The position numbers and the translations under genes are program-made. Shown here piece after piece: positions 9,102-18,158 of a DNA stretch of 64,000 bases (positions are counted from its first letter, which is position 1; each line of letters begins with the position of its first letter). The stretch is from Acidithiobacillus ferrianus. Lineage in GTDB: Bacteria; Pseudomonadota; Gammaproteobacteria; Acidithiobacillales; Acidithiobacillaceae. Location of the stretch: the NCBI RefSeq assembly GCF_010378095.1, contig NZ_WNJL01000034.1, positions 124,001-188,000 of the forward strand, given 5' to 3'. The notes under the pieces were generated by a model, which was given only the letters and a program-made list of their open reading frames with translations, ran no database searches and had not been told where the DNA came from.

Positions 9102-10090
9102 ATCCGCGTAACCTGCCATCCCGCCATGAACCGCGCCGTCTGCGCCGGCATCCCGCCCTACGCCGGATGCTTCGTGAACATCACCTGACCGCCGCCGATT
9201 TCCTCCTGCCCATTTTTCTCGTAGAAGGCGAGGGCATCCGTGCCGAAATCTCCTCCATGCCCGGCGTCTTCCGCCACAGCATCGACTCCGCCCTGCGGCT
9301 CTGTGCGGAAGCGGTGGCACGGGAAATTCCCGGCGTGCTGCTCTTCGGGGTCATCGAAGCACACGGCAAGGACGACACCGGCTCTGCCTCCTGGGCGGCG
9401 GAGGGTCTGGTACAGCGGGCGATCCGCGCCATCCGCGCACGGTATCCGCAATTGCTGATCATTGCCGATGCCTGCTTCTGTGAATACACGGCGCATGGCC
9501 ACTGCGGCGTACTGGATGCGGGTGGTGATCGCGACGACTATGCCACGCTGGAAAACTTGCAGCGACAAGCCATCTCCTACGCCGAGGCGGGAGTGGATGT
9601 GGTGGCCCCCTCCGGCATGGTCGACGGTATGGTGATGGCGATTCGCGAGGCACTGGACGCTACGCAACACCCGCAGATCAGCATCCTTTCTTATGCCGTC
9701 AAGTATGCCAGCGCCTTTTATGGCCCCTTCCGGGACGCGGCGGACAGTGCCCCCCAGTTCGGGGACCGCAAAGGCTACCAGATGGACCCGGCCAATCGCC
9801 GTGAGGCCTTTCGCGAGATGGCGCTGGACATTCAGGAAGGCGGCGATATGGTCATGGTGAAACCGGCCATGCCGTATCTGGACATCCTTCGTGACATCCG
9901 GGAGCGGGGTGACCTCCCCGTGCTGGCTTATCAGGTATCGGGGGAATACAGCATGCTGCAGGCCGCCGCCCGGGCCGGCTGGCTGGACCTGCGGAGCAGC
10001 GTCCTCGAATCCTTGCTGGGCATCAAAAGGGCGGGCGCCGACGCGATAATCACCTACTACGCCCTCGACGCGGTCGACTGGTTGGGATGA
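9098..10090 (+). CDS. hemB: Delta-aminolevulinic acid dehydratase (porphobilinogen synthase)
   Basis: HemB (330 residues) condenses two 5-aminolevulinates to porphobilinogen. The active-site lysines sit in VKYASAFYGPFRDA and MVMVKPAMPYLD. The cysteine-rich segment DACFCEYTAHGHCG marks the zinc-dependent type. ATG 9098 overlaps the hemD stop as ATGA and was preferred over an upstream GTG (9071). With hemC and hemD just upstream, three consecutive early tetrapyrrole steps are encoded together. The stop overlaps the start of the TonB-like gene by 4 bases. Confidence 0.97.
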   Translation: MNPRNLPSRHEPRRLRRHPALRRMLREHHLTAADFLLPIFLVEGEGIRAEISSMPGVFRHSIDSALRLCAEAVAREIPGVLLFGVIEAHGKDDTGSASWAAEGLVQRAIRAIRARYPQLLIIADACFCEYTAHGHCGVLDAGGDRDDYATLENLQRQAISYAEAGVDVVAPSGMVDGMVMAIREALDATQHPQISILSYAVKYASAFYGPFRDAADSAPQFGDRKGYQMDPANRREAFREMALDIQEGGDMVMVKPAMPYLDILRDIRERGDLPVLAYQVSGEYSMLQAAARAGWLDLRSSVLESLLGIKRAGADAIITYYALDAVDWLG

Positions 10091-10788
10091 GGGCCTCGCG
10101 GCGCGCGCCCGTGGTCATGCGAATGTCGTCGGCAACCCCTTTCGAGTCAGCGGGATCCCTGTGGTTCCGGTTACGCTGGTATGGCAGCGCCGCGTTCGTT
10201 GGCGCGGTGCGCGTGTTGCGCCTCCGCCCGGAAGATCTCGATACGTTGTTTCCCTGGGCGCTATGCTCCATCGTCATCAATGGTGTCGTCTGGTTGCTCC
10301 TCCTGGGGAGTCTGCCCGGAATGCTGCCGAAGAAGCCCGCTGTCGATTCTCTGGTGGAGATCTCGTTGACGCCCTCTCCCACCCGCCCACGAATCAGCGC
10401 TCCGGCGGTGCCCGCACCGTCCAGTCCGAAGGGTGTGATTCCGGCCAGCCCGCCCGTCATGCCGCAAACGGCCTCACCGGCGGCGGCACGCGCCGCGTTC
10501 AACGCTTACTTGAAAGACTGGGAAAGCCAAATCATGGCCCTCGCCGAGAAACACCTTTTTCATGGAAACCACCCCGCGCTACCCCCGGGGCGGGTCGTCG
10601 TTGCCGTGACCATCGCCCCGGACGGCCAGCTCATGACGCTGGAAATGCTGCAGGGATCGCGGAATTCGGTGTTGGTCAATGCCGTGGAAACGGTCATCCG
10701 CGCGGCCACACCTTTTCCTGCTTTACCGGCGATCTGGCAATCCCCGCCGACACCCCTGCGTATTGTACGCACCTGGAGCTTTCAGTAA
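10087..10788 (+). CDS. TonB/TolA-family C-terminal domain protein
   Basis: A 233-residue protein with one transmembrane helix (about residues 58-78, CSIVINGVVWLLLLGSL), a proline-rich periplasmic linker (about 95-130) and a TonB/TolA-type C-terminal domain (RVVVAVTIAPDGQLMTLEML...AATPFPALP). It resembles an energy-transducing TonB homologue, but no exbB or exbD lies beside it and its N-terminal cytoplasmic part is unusually long at about 57 residues. It is translationally coupled to hemB, hinting at a link to haem or iron uptake; that is inference. It could equally be a second TolA-like partner. Confidence 0.75.
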   Translation: MRASRRAPVVMRMSSATPFESAGSLWFRLRWYGSAAFVGAVRVLRLRPEDLDTLFPWALCSIVINGVVWLLLLGSLPGMLPKKPAVDSLVEISLTPSPTRPRISAPAVPAPSSPKGVIPASPPVMPQTASPAAARAAFNAYLKDWESQIMALAEKHLFHGNHPALPPGRVVVAVTIAPDGQLMTLEMLQGSRNSVLVNAVETVIRAATPFPALPAIWQSPPTPLRIVRTWSFQ

Positions 10789-10793
10789 GACGT

Positions 10794-12185
10794 TTACGAG
10801 CCTACCGGTGGCACCGTGACCTCTTCCAGATCCTCCAGGCTTCTCTGCCGCGACTCCACCCTGTACACCACGGTGGCGAGCATTCCCAGGAGCGCGACCA
10901 TCGCCATGATCACCAACACCAGAGGTATCCCCCAACGCTTCACGAAGATGGGGAACAACACCGCCGAGAAGACCGCGCCCAAGCGGGAAAGTCCCGTGGC
11001 GAGGCCCGCCGCGCTGGCGCGCCACTCCGTTGGGAAAATCTCCACCGCCAGGGCAAACACGGTCACGCCGGGGCCGATGCCCACCCCCAGCGTATAGATC
11101 GCCGCGGAGAGATACACTCCGGCCATCCAGCCTGTCCAGGAAAACAGCGCAAACAACGCCAGTCCCGCGGACATCATGCCAAAACCCGCCGTCTGCAGGG
11201 GAATGCGCCCCCAGCGGTCGAGGCGGGGCAGGACGTAAATAATCCCCAGCGCGGAAATCATCAGAAATCCCGCATTCACCGCCGCCGCGCCCGCGTCGCT
11301 GCCAACCAGGCCGTTGCTGCGCAAGACCATGGGGAAATACAAGCCGATACCGAGACCGACCACGTCCAGACAAAACCATGGCAAGAGACTCAGCAGCAGG
11401 CGCCGCAACCAGGCGCGGTGCAGGAATCTTCGCCACGGCTGGCGAGACCCCTGAAAGAGGGTCAGTTGTGTCGTGAGATCCGCGGATGTGTATTCCGGGT
11501 GGAGCCGCATCAGGGCCTCACGCGCGGCCATCGTGTCACCGCGGCGGGCCAGCCAGCGCGGCGATTCGGGCAGATCGCGCCGCACCCACAGCAATAATAG
11601 CGCGGGAATGACCGCGCTACCCAACATCCAGCGCCAGGACCCGCTCCCTGAAAAAAGCAGCAACCAGCCCACCCCGGTGGAGAGCAACGCACCGACGTAC
11701 CATGCCAGACCCACCCAGGCAAAGCGGTTCCCACGATGGGCCGTCTGACTGTATTCCGCGACAATGGTGGCCACCAAGGGGTAATCCAGACCGATGGCCA
11801 ACCCGGTGAGGAAGCGTCCCAGAAACAGAAGAACGAGATCAGGACTGAGCGCGCTGACCAGGGCGCCGATGATATATAAGAAGATATCGGGGAACAGCAG
11901 CTTGCGACGACCAAACCGGTCGGTGAGGACTCCACCCGCCAGCCCTCCCAGCAAAGATCCGAACAGGGCCATGGCCATGAGCAGACCGGTTTCCGTCGCG
12001 TGCAAATGCCAGGCACCGTGCAGAGGAAGCAGCACCACGGCCATGATGCTGAGGTCATAACCATCCAGGAGCATGCCCAACATGGCGGCCCAGAGGGCCC
12101 GGTCACGCGTCCGCTCCGCACCGGCGGACACCGGGCCGGATGCGGGCTGCGAGCCCACCTGGGGCGGATCATCTGGTGTGTTCAT
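10794..12185 (-). CDS. MFS transporter, sugar/metabolite porter type
   Basis: A 463-residue major facilitator with 12 predicted transmembrane helices. The MFS motif DRFGRRKLLFPD lies between helices 2 and 3, and its mirror after helix 8 is DRWGRIPLQ. The DYPLVATIVAEYS and RGNRFAW segments suit the metabolite:H+ symporter or sugar porter subgroups. It is the last gene of the fdhD-frmA-fghA cluster, 59 bases after fghA. The substrate cannot be read from sequence; a small organic acid or a formaldehyde-pathway metabolite is only a guess. Confidence 0.85.
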   Translation of the reverse strand: MNTPDDPPQVGSQPASGPVSAGAERTRDRALWAAMLGMLLDGYDLSIMAVVLLPLHGAWHLHATETGLLMAMALFGSLLGGLAGGVLTDRFGRRKLLFPDIFLYIIGALVSALSPDLVLLFLGRFLTGLAIGLDYPLVATIVAEYSQTAHRGNRFAWVGLAWYVGALLSTGVGWLLLFSGSGSWRWMLGSAVIPALLLLWVRRDLPESPRWLARRGDTMAAREALMRLHPEYTSADLTTQLTLFQGSRQPWRRFLHRAWLRRLLLSLLPWFCLDVVGLGIGLYFPMVLRSNGLVGSDAGAAAVNAGFLMISALGIIYVLPRLDRWGRIPLQTAGFGMMSAGLALFALFSWTGWMAGVYLSAAIYTLGVGIGPGVTVFALAVEIFPTEWRASAAGLATGLSRLGAVFSAVLFPIFVKRWGIPLVLVIMAMVALLGMLATVVYRVESRQRSLEDLEEVTVPPVGS

Positions 12186-12244
12186 CCTCCTCCCTCGTTC
12201 TGCACCGGGCCAGGGCGTAGCTTATGCCGACGGGAGGTCGGCAC

Positions 12245-13102
12245 TCAAGCCGCGGACCTTGCGTGCAGGTGCCGGGCATGGAAGGCGAGGTGCTCGCCGA
12301 TGAAACTGGCGATAAAGAAGTAACTGTGATCATAACCCTCGTGCCAGCGCAGGATCAGCCGATCGTCTTTTAATCCTTCGAGCCACCGGGTCTTCAATTC
12401 GCCCTCCAGAAAAGGGTCTGCGCGCCCCTGGTCGATCAGGATGGGGGTGGAACTCGTCCCGGCCGTTTCCTGGAGCAGCGCCAGCGCGTCGTAACCCTGC
12501 CAGCGCCGCTGATCCGACCCGAGATAGGCGGCAAAGGCCTTCTGTCCCCAGGGGCTGCGGCTGGGCGCGCAGACGGGGGCGAAAGCCGAGATGGAGCGGT
12601 ACCGGTCGGGGTGAAGCAGGCCGCACACCAGAGCGCCATGCCCGCCCATCGAGTGACCGCAGATGCCCTGTTGCCGCGGGCTCGCGGGAAAATGCCGGTG
12701 GATCAGCGCGGGCAATTCCTCGGTCACATAGCGATGCATCTGGTAATGGGCCGACCAAGGGGCGGCCGTCGCATCCACGTAAAATCCCGCTCCGCTGCCA
12801 AAATCCCAGTCGTCATCCTCGCCGGAGATACCGGTCTGCCGCGGGCTGGTATCCGGCGCGACGAGGATCAGGCCCAGTTCCGCCGCATAGCGCTGAGCCC
12901 CGGCCTTGATCATGAAGGTCTCCTCGGTGCAGGTCAGGCCCGCCAGGAAATAAACGACGGGGTGTCGTTGATCCCCCCCGGGGGGCGGGAGAAAGATCGA
13001 GAAGCGCATGGGGGCATGACAACTCTCGGCATAGTGCTGGTAGCGTTGCACCAGCCCGCCGAAGCAGGCATGCGCCTCCAATAGTTCCAGTGCCGTTGCC
13101 AT
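12245..13102 (-). CDS. fghA: S-formylglutathione hydrolase
   Basis: FghA/FrmB (285 residues) hydrolyses S-formylglutathione to formate and glutathione, the second step of glutathione-dependent formaldehyde detoxification. It has an esterase-D alpha/beta-hydrolase fold with the nucleophile serine in GHSMGGHGAL, an acid residue in DQGRADPFL and the catalytic histidine in EGYDHSYFF. It follows frmA by 9 bases, so the two pathway enzymes are co-expressed. Confidence 0.96.
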   Translation of the reverse strand: MATALELLEAHACFGGLVQRYQHYAESCHAPMRFSIFLPPPGGDQRHPVVYFLAGLTCTEETFMIKAGAQRYAAELGLILVAPDTSPRQTGISGEDDDWDFGSGAGFYVDATAAPWSAHYQMHRYVTEELPALIHRHFPASPRQQGICGHSMGGHGALVCGLLHPDRYRSISAFAPVCAPSRSPWGQKAFAAYLGSDQRRWQGYDALALLQETAGTSSTPILIDQGRADPFLEGELKTRWLEGLKDDRLILRWHEGYDHSYFFIASFIGEHLAFHARHLHARSAA

Positions 13103-13111
13103 TCCCCGCCC

Positions 13112-14221
13112 CTAAAAGGTCAGCACGGTGCGGATGGACTCGCCCTGGTGCATCAGATCAAAGGCGGTGTTGATTTCTTCCACCGGCAGGGTATGCGTGA
13201 TCATTTCGTCGATCTGGATCTTGCCTTCCATGTACCAATCGACCAGCTTGGGCACATCCGTGCGGCCCCTGGCGCCGCCGAAGGCGGAGCCGCGCCAGTT
13301 GCGGCCGGTCACCAGCTGGAAGGGACGGGTGCGGATTTCCTGACCGCTGCCCGCCACGCCGATGATGATGCTGGTACCCCAGCCCTTGTGGCAGCATTCC
13401 AGCGCCTGGCGCATCAGATCCACATTGCCGATGCACTCGAAACTGAAGTCGGCGCCGCCCCGGGTCAGACGCACCAGATAGGGTGCCAGTTCATCCTCGA
13501 CTTCTTTGGGGTTGACGAAGTGGGTCATACCGAACCGCTCGGCCAGCGCCCGCTTCGCCGGGTTGATGTCGACCCCGACGATCATGTCGGCGCCGGCCAT
13601 GCGCGCGCCCTGCACCACATTGAGTCCGATCCCGCCGAGGCCGAAGACGACGACTTTATCGCCGGGGCGGACCCGGGCGGTATAGATCACCGCACCGATA
13701 CCGGTGGTCACCCCGCACCCGATGTAGCAGACCTTGTCGAAGGGGGCGTCTTCCCGAATTTTCGCCAGGGCAATCTCGGGGAGCACCGTGTAGTTGGCGA
13801 AGGTACTGGTGCCCATGTAGTGATACAGGGGGACGCCGTGGCTGGAGAAACGGCTGGTGCCATCGGGCATCACGCCGCGCCCCTGGGTTTCGCGAATCGC
13901 CTGGCAGAGATTGGTCTTGCCGCTCAGACAGTATTCGCACTCCCGGCATTCGGGGGTGTAGAGCGGGATGACGTGATCGCCCGGTTTGAGCGAGCGCACG
14001 CCCGGTCCGACCTCCACCACCACGCCCGCGCCTTCATGACCCAACACCGTCGGGAACAGCCCCTCGGGGTCCATACCGGAGAGGGTGTAGGCATCGGTAT
14101 GGCAGACGCCGGTGGCCTTGATCTCCACCAGCACCTCACCGGCACGCGGGCCTTCCAGTTGCACGGTTTCGACGACGAGGGGCTGGTTGGCGGCATAGGC
14201 GACGGCGGCACGAACATCCAT
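13112..14221 (-). CDS. frmA: S-(hydroxymethyl)glutathione dehydrogenase (class III alcohol dehydrogenase)
   Basis: FrmA/AdhC (369 residues) oxidises S-hydroxymethylglutathione, formed spontaneously from formaldehyde and glutathione, to S-formylglutathione with NAD. The catalytic zinc site is in [12 protein letters not shown] and GHEGAGVV. The structural-zinc cysteines are in [17 protein letters not shown]. The Rossmann motif [13 protein letters not shown] binds NAD. It lies between fdhD and fghA on the same strand with short spacers, giving a formaldehyde-to-formate module. The same family also reduces S-nitrosoglutathione, which would fit with hcp elsewhere in the window. Confidence 0.97.
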   Translation of the reverse strand: MDVRAAVAYAANQPLVVETVQLEGPRAGEVLVEIKATGVCHTDAYTLSGMDPEGLFPTVLGHEGAGVVVEVGPGVRSLKPGDHVIPLYTPECRECEYCLSGKTNLCQAIRETQGRGVMPDGTSRFSSHGVPLYHYMGTSTFANYTVLPEIALAKIREDAPFDKVCYIGCGVTTGIGAVIYTARVRPGDKVVVFGLGGIGLNVVQGARMAGADMIVGVDINPAKRALAERFGMTHFVNPKEVEDELAPYLVRLTRGGADFSFECIGNVDLMRQALECCHKGWGTSIIIGVAGSGQEIRTRPFQLVTGRNWRGSAFGGARGRTDVPKLVDWYMEGKIQIDEMITHTLPVEEINTAFDLMHQGESIRTVLTF

Positions 14222-14254
14222 GGTGGTATTTCTCCCGTGAGGACAGAGGAACGG

Positions 14255-15106
14255 TCATTTCAAACAAGGCATGGCAACCCGCGGGCGGGCGGGCGTACAG
14301 CCCCGGATACGCTCGCCGTGGGCATAGACGGTCATGCGCGCGTCGCGGGTATAGCCGATCAAGGTGAGACCGTGACTGTCGGCCACCTGGATCGCGAGAC
14401 TGCTGACTCCGGAGATGGCCGCCACGATGGGGACTCCGAAGCCCAGCGCCTTGAGGACCATCTCAAAGGTCAGACGGGAGGATACCCCCAGCATGACCGC
14501 CTCGTCGCGCGCCCAGCCTTGCTCCAGCGCGGCGCCGACGGCCTTATCCACGGCGTTGTGACGGCCGATGTCTTCCCGCACCAGGTCGCTCTGCGGCCTG
14601 GCCAGGATCGCCGCGTGGGCGGTACCGGTATGGCGGTTCAGCGCCTGTCGCGCCTGCATCTGCGCCAGCAGATCATGGATCACGTCGGCATCCAGCCAGA
14701 GCGCGCGCCGAATCGGCGTAAAGGGCACCAGGCCCCTGAAACAAGGGGTGCCGCAGAGCCCGCAGGCGCTGCCGCCAATGATGTGGCGACGCTTCCGCGC
14801 CACCCGCGCCGCGGCCGCATCGGCCAGTTGCAGGTATATGGCCCAGCCCTCGGCCACCTGCACCGCCTCCCAGGCGACAATCTCCGCCAGGGATCGCAAG
14901 ACGCCTTCACTCCAGAGGAATCCCCGGAAGAAATCCTCCAAGTGATCAGGAGTCGCCATCATCACCGCATAGGGCGCACCGTTGATCACCAGGGATACGG
15001 CCGCCTCTTCCAGAACCGCTTCTTCATGCTCTACGGGCGCACAGCGGGCCTCCAGCACCGTCGCCGCAGACCAGCCTACTCCGCCGCAGCCCGTATCCAC
15101 GCGCAT
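14255..15106 (-). CDS. fdhD: Formate dehydrogenase accessory sulfurtransferase FdhD
   Basis: FdhD (283 residues) transfers sulfur from IscS to the molybdenum cofactor to activate formate dehydrogenase. The family signature is visible: ATPDHLEDFFRGFLWSEG near the N-terminus, the CxxC pair in SACGLCGTPC and the GEDIGRHNAVDKA-like stretch (REDIGRHNAVDK). The formate dehydrogenase itself is not in the window. Its position ahead of frmA-fghA suggests that formate made from formaldehyde is oxidised further. The start overlaps the preceding small gene by 31 bases; a shorter start is possible. Confidence 0.94.
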   Translation of the reverse strand: MRVDTGCGGVGWSAATVLEARCAPVEHEEAVLEEAAVSLVINGAPYAVMMATPDHLEDFFRGFLWSEGVLRSLAEIVAWEAVQVAEGWAIYLQLADAAAARVARKRRHIIGGSACGLCGTPCFRGLVPFTPIRRALWLDADVIHDLLAQMQARQALNRHTGTAHAAILARPQSDLVREDIGRHNAVDKAVGAALEQGWARDEAVMLGVSSRLTFEMVLKALGFGVPIVAAISGVSSLAIQVADSHGLTLIGYTRDARMTVYAHGERIRGCTPARPRVAMPCLK

Positions 15107-15279
15107 AATGCCCGTCCTTTATCGGTGAGCGTGGTCACAGGCCGTCCCCGCCGCGCTTCCTGGCGCACGGGATCAAGCCCCTCCCAACCCTCGGCGTGAC
15201 CGAGAAGCAGCAACAGCCGTGCCCACTGGCTGCGGCGGAGTCCCAACCGCTTGCCGATGCGCGCCTGAGAGGAAGACAT
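15076..15279 (-). CDS. Small winged-helix-like protein upstream of fdhD
   Basis: A 67-residue basic protein (MSSSQARIGKRLGLRRSQWARLL...). ATG 15279 was chosen because AAAGGAG sits 5-6 bases upstream; an in-frame GTG 6 bases earlier is weaker. The pattern of short helices, then VTTLTDKGRALCAWI, resembles a winged helix with the wing-proximal 'LTxKGxxL' motif seen in small transcription factors. It ends 31 bases inside fdhD, so it is translationally linked to the formate/formaldehyde operon and may regulate it. I do not recognise a specific family. Confidence 0.6.
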   Translation of the reverse strand: MSSSQARIGKRLGLRRSQWARLLLLLGHAEGWEGLDPVRQEARRGRPVTTLTDKGRALCAWIRAAAE

Positions 15280-15391
15280 GGCCACTCCTTTGGGTTACTA
15301 ACCAACTGGTGGGATGCCCCCTAGGGTAGCAGCGCCCTTTTCCGCTCACAAGGGCCATCCGGCTGCGCCAGGCTTTGGGCTGCGCGCCCGC

Positions 15392-16375
15392 CTAGACACG
15401 CGTATGCGCTCCCGCAAGCTCCCAGCGCCAGGCATCCGCAACGATCCTGTCCAGATCCGCGCAAACCGGCCGCCAGCCCAGTTGCTCGCGGATCAGCCGG
15501 GAATCCGCCACCAAACGCGCCGGATCGCCGGATCGCCGCGCCTCGTCCAGCACGGGTATCGGCTTGCCCGTCACCCGCCGCGCCACGTCGATCACTTCTT
15601 GCACCGAAAAACCGTTGCCATTCCCCAGATTAAAGGCCGCGCTCCCGCACCCGGCCATCAAGTGCGCCAGGGCGAGCCAGTGGGCTTCGGCCAGATCCGT
15701 CACATGAACATAATCGCGGATACAGGTGCCATCGGGGGTATCATAATCCCGGCCAAAGACCCTGATCTGGGGCCGGCGTCCAGACGCCGCCTGCAACACC
15801 AAGGGGATCAGATGCGTTTCGGGATCGTGCCGCTCCCCCAGATCCCCCGCCGGGTCGGCGCCAGCGGCGTTAAAGTAACGCAGACTCACCGACTTTATGC
15901 CATAGGCCCGATCATAGTCGGCCAGCACCTGCTCCACCATCCACTTGCTGCGCCCGTAAGGATTGATGGGCGCTTTGGGATGACGTTCATCGATGGGCAC
16001 CTGTTGAGGCTCACCGAAAATAGCGGCGGTTGAAGAGAAAATGAACCTCCTTACCCCGAAAGCCACCATGGTATTCAGCAGATTCAGGGTATTGGAGACG
16101 TTATTCTGATAATACTTGGCCGGCTCCTGCACCGACTCACCCACTTGGATAAAGGAGGCAAAGTGCATCACCGCATCAAAGCGATGGGTTGAAAACAGGC
16201 GATTCAGCAGCGTGGCGTCCGCGACATCGCCATGCACGAACACCCCGGAGTGCACGGCGTCCCGGTAACCACCGGAAAGATTGTCCAGCGTAACCACCGC
16301 CGCAGACCCCTGAGTCAACCGCTTGACCATATGGCTGCCGATGTAGCCGGCGCCGCCGACAACCAGAATCTCCAT
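15392..16375 (-). CDS. galE: UDP-glucose 4-epimerase
   Basis: GalE (327 residues) is a short-chain dehydrogenase/reductase-fold epimerase interconverting UDP-glucose and UDP-galactose for surface polysaccharides. The NAD-binding motif GGAGYIGSHMV is at the N-terminus. The serine of the FSSTAAIFG segment and the YGRSKWMVE motif (YxxxK) form the active site. The C-terminal GRDYDTPDGTCIRDYVHV block is typical. It stands alone between a small fdhD-linked gene and an MFS gene, with spacers of over 100 bases on both sides. Confidence 0.95.
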   Translation of the reverse strand: MEILVVGGAGYIGSHMVKRLTQGSAAVVTLDNLSGGYRDAVHSGVFVHGDVADATLLNRLFSTHRFDAVMHFASFIQVGESVQEPAKYYQNNVSNTLNLLNTMVAFGVRRFIFSSTAAIFGEPQQVPIDERHPKAPINPYGRSKWMVEQVLADYDRAYGIKSVSLRYFNAAGADPAGDLGERHDPETHLIPLVLQAASGRRPQIRVFGRDYDTPDGTCIRDYVHVTDLAEAHWLALAHLMAGCGSAAFNLGNGNGFSVQEVIDVARRVTGKPIPVLDEARRSGDPARLVADSRLIREQLGWRPVCADLDRIVADAWRWELAGAHTRV

Positions 16376-16527
16376 GCTTTTTGCCCCCTCTTCGGATGTC
16401 TACGCACAGGATACCCCGGCGGCCTCCTGCCCCGCAAAATGCCGCCCGTTCCGACCCAACAAACCGTCCCGTCGGCTCGAGGGTTTTCCGCCTCGAGGGC
16501 GGCCTGCGGGATGATCGCGGCGTGGTG

Positions 16528-17805
16528 TCATGAATCCCCTCTTTTCCGGGCGGCGCGTGGATGGGACTCCCGCACCGCCAGCGCGATCCATAGACCCGAA
16601 AGGGCGACGATAGCAGCGGTCACCCAGATCGCGGGGAGGATTCCGTCACTCCACTGCGCCACCAGACCCAGCAGCAGTCCGCCAACGGCATAACCCGTGT
16701 CACGCCAGTACCGGTAGATGCCGAGTATGCGTCCCCGTTCCAGGGGCGGGGCCGTGTCGGACATGGCGGCGACCAGATTCGGGTAAAGAAGCGCCATGCC
16801 CAGACCTAGGACCAGCGCCGCCAGCACCCAGAAAACCACACCCTCCACCAAGGCCGTGGCCACCAGGCCGGCAGCCAGCAGAAAAAAACCGCTGACGATG
16901 GGGATCTTTCGCCCGATGCGATCGGCCAGATGACCCGTCCAGAGTTGCGCCACCCCCCAGATGGCCCCGTATACGCCGGTGATCCAGCCGATGGCCACCA
17001 CCCCCAGGCCATGCTGCAGGAAATAGAGCGGAAAGAGCACCCAGACGAGCGTGTCGACCACCTTGTTCGCCACCCCGGCCTGACAAAAGGCGCGATACCG
17101 CGCATTCCGGAAAGAGACCTCGACAAAAGCGTGCATCCAGCCGGCGGTGGCCGGCGGCGCGGATACGGCGTGCTCGGCGTGCTCGGCATGGACCCAGGCC
17201 AGGGTATCACGCACCCGCACCAGCAAGAGCAGAGCGAGCAGAATCGCGCCCAGTCCGAAGAGCAGCAGGGCCCAGCGCGGACCATAGCGCACCGCCAGAT
17301 AACCGGTGGCGAGACCCGCCAGCCCCATGCCCACGTAACCCGCCGCCTCGTTGATCCCCACCGCCAGTCCCCGTTGGCGGCTGCCCGCCAGATCGATCTG
17401 GCTGGTCACCGTCATCGTCCAGGTGAAGGCTTGATGGATGCCGAGAAAAACATTGGCGGCGATAATCCACCACCAGTCGGGCGCGAAGAAAATCAGCAGG
17501 GGAATGGGAATCCCGGCGATCCAGCCCAGCAGCAGGACGCGCTTGCGTCCGACCCGGTCGGACAGGGCACCCGCCACCAGATTGAGCGCCCCCTTGACCA
17601 GACCAAAGGAAATCACGAAGCTCGCCAGAAAGAGGAAGGCCCCCTTGGTCACGCCGAAATCGTGGGCCAGGGAGGGCAGCACCGTGCGTTCCATGCCGAT
17701 GATCAGACCCACAAAAAACACCTGCACGGTCTGCAGCAGAAACTGGCCACGGTTGCGGACGATCCCCCGCGGATAGGCCGTGGCCGATGCCCGCGCTGAA
17801 TTCAT
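16528..17805 (-). CDS. MFS transporter co-operonic with ArsR and MBL-fold genes
   Basis: A 425-residue major facilitator with 12 hydrophobic segments and MFS motifs (ALSDRVGRKRVLLLG after helix 2, HLADRIGRKIPIV after helix 8). ATG 17805 overlaps the stop of the upstream ArsR gene as ATGA, and was preferred over an upstream in-frame codon lying within that gene. It is third in the minus-strand operon MBL hydrolase-ArsR-MFS. That context suggests export or uptake of a sulfur species or other toxic ligand sensed by the ArsR protein; the substrate is not readable from sequence. Confidence 0.88.
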   Translation of the reverse strand: MNSARASATAYPRGIVRNRGQFLLQTVQVFFVGLIIGMERTVLPSLAHDFGVTKGAFLFLASFVISFGLVKGALNLVAGALSDRVGRKRVLLLGWIAGIPIPLLIFFAPDWWWIIAANVFLGIHQAFTWTMTVTSQIDLAGSRQRGLAVGINEAAGYVGMGLAGLATGYLAVRYGPRWALLLFGLGAILLALLLLVRVRDTLAWVHAEHAEHAVSAPPATAGWMHAFVEVSFRNARYRAFCQAGVANKVVDTLVWVLFPLYFLQHGLGVVAIGWITGVYGAIWGVAQLWTGHLADRIGRKIPIVSGFFLLAAGLVATALVEGVVFWVLAALVLGLGMALLYPNLVAAMSDTAPPLERGRILGIYRYWRDTGYAVGGLLLGLVAQWSDGILPAIWVTAAIVALSGLWIALAVRESHPRAARKRGDS

Positions 17806-18158
17806 GACGACGTCTTGCGCAGTGGTACGACTTCCGCCAGTTGCCGACGACAGGCGCTGGCGAGATCCATCTGCGCGAGGATCAGTTGCCGGACGATCTC
17901 GCAGGTCTCCAACACCTGTGGGCTGGTGAGACGGTAGTGGCAGAACGTGCCGCACTTGTCGCAATGCACCAAACCACGCGCCTTGAGCACGCTGAGGTGT
18001 TGCGAGACATTGGCCTTGGACAGCCCGGTCAACTCGGCCAATTCCCCCGCGGTATGCTGTCGTTCGCCCAGGTGGTGGATTATCTCCAGACGCTTGGGGT
18101 GTGCCAGCGCCGCGAACACCTCCGCGAAAAAGGCGAAACGCACCGGATCACCACTCAT
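17802..18158 (-). CDS. ArsR/SmtB-family regulator with a cysteine-rich wing
   Basis: A 118-residue winged-helix repressor. The helix-turn-helix is at about residues 36-62 (TAGELAELTGLSKANVSQHLSVL). The wing has three cysteines, C66, C69 and C73 in HCDKCGTFCHYRL, with further cysteines at 86 and 103. ATG 18158 overlaps the stop of the upstream MBL gene by 4 bases, so an earlier in-frame start is unlikely. Genomic partners (a persulfide-dioxygenase-like hydrolase and a transporter) suggest thiol- or metal-based sensing, as in the BigR/SqrR group, but the cysteine placement differs from the two-cysteine pattern I know for that group. The AT-rich inverted repeat at 18913-18942 is a likely operator. 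Confidence 0.88.
   Translation of the reverse strand: MSGDPVRFAFFAEVFAALAHPKRLEIIHHLGERQHTAGELAELTGLSKANVSQHLSVLKARGLVHCDKCGTFCHYRLTSPQVLETCEIVRQLILAQMDLASACRRQLAEVVPLRKTSS

Noticed and set aside
10161..11597. A 478-codon plus-strand frame
   Set aside because: It overlaps the TonB-like gene and lies antisense to a clear MFS transporter; the translation is Arg/His/Gln-rich and domain-free.
13148..15199. A 683-codon open frame on the plus strand
   Set aside because: It runs antisense to frmA and fdhD, which have full catalytic motifs. Long antisense frames are expected in GC-rich DNA; its protein shows no recognisable domain.
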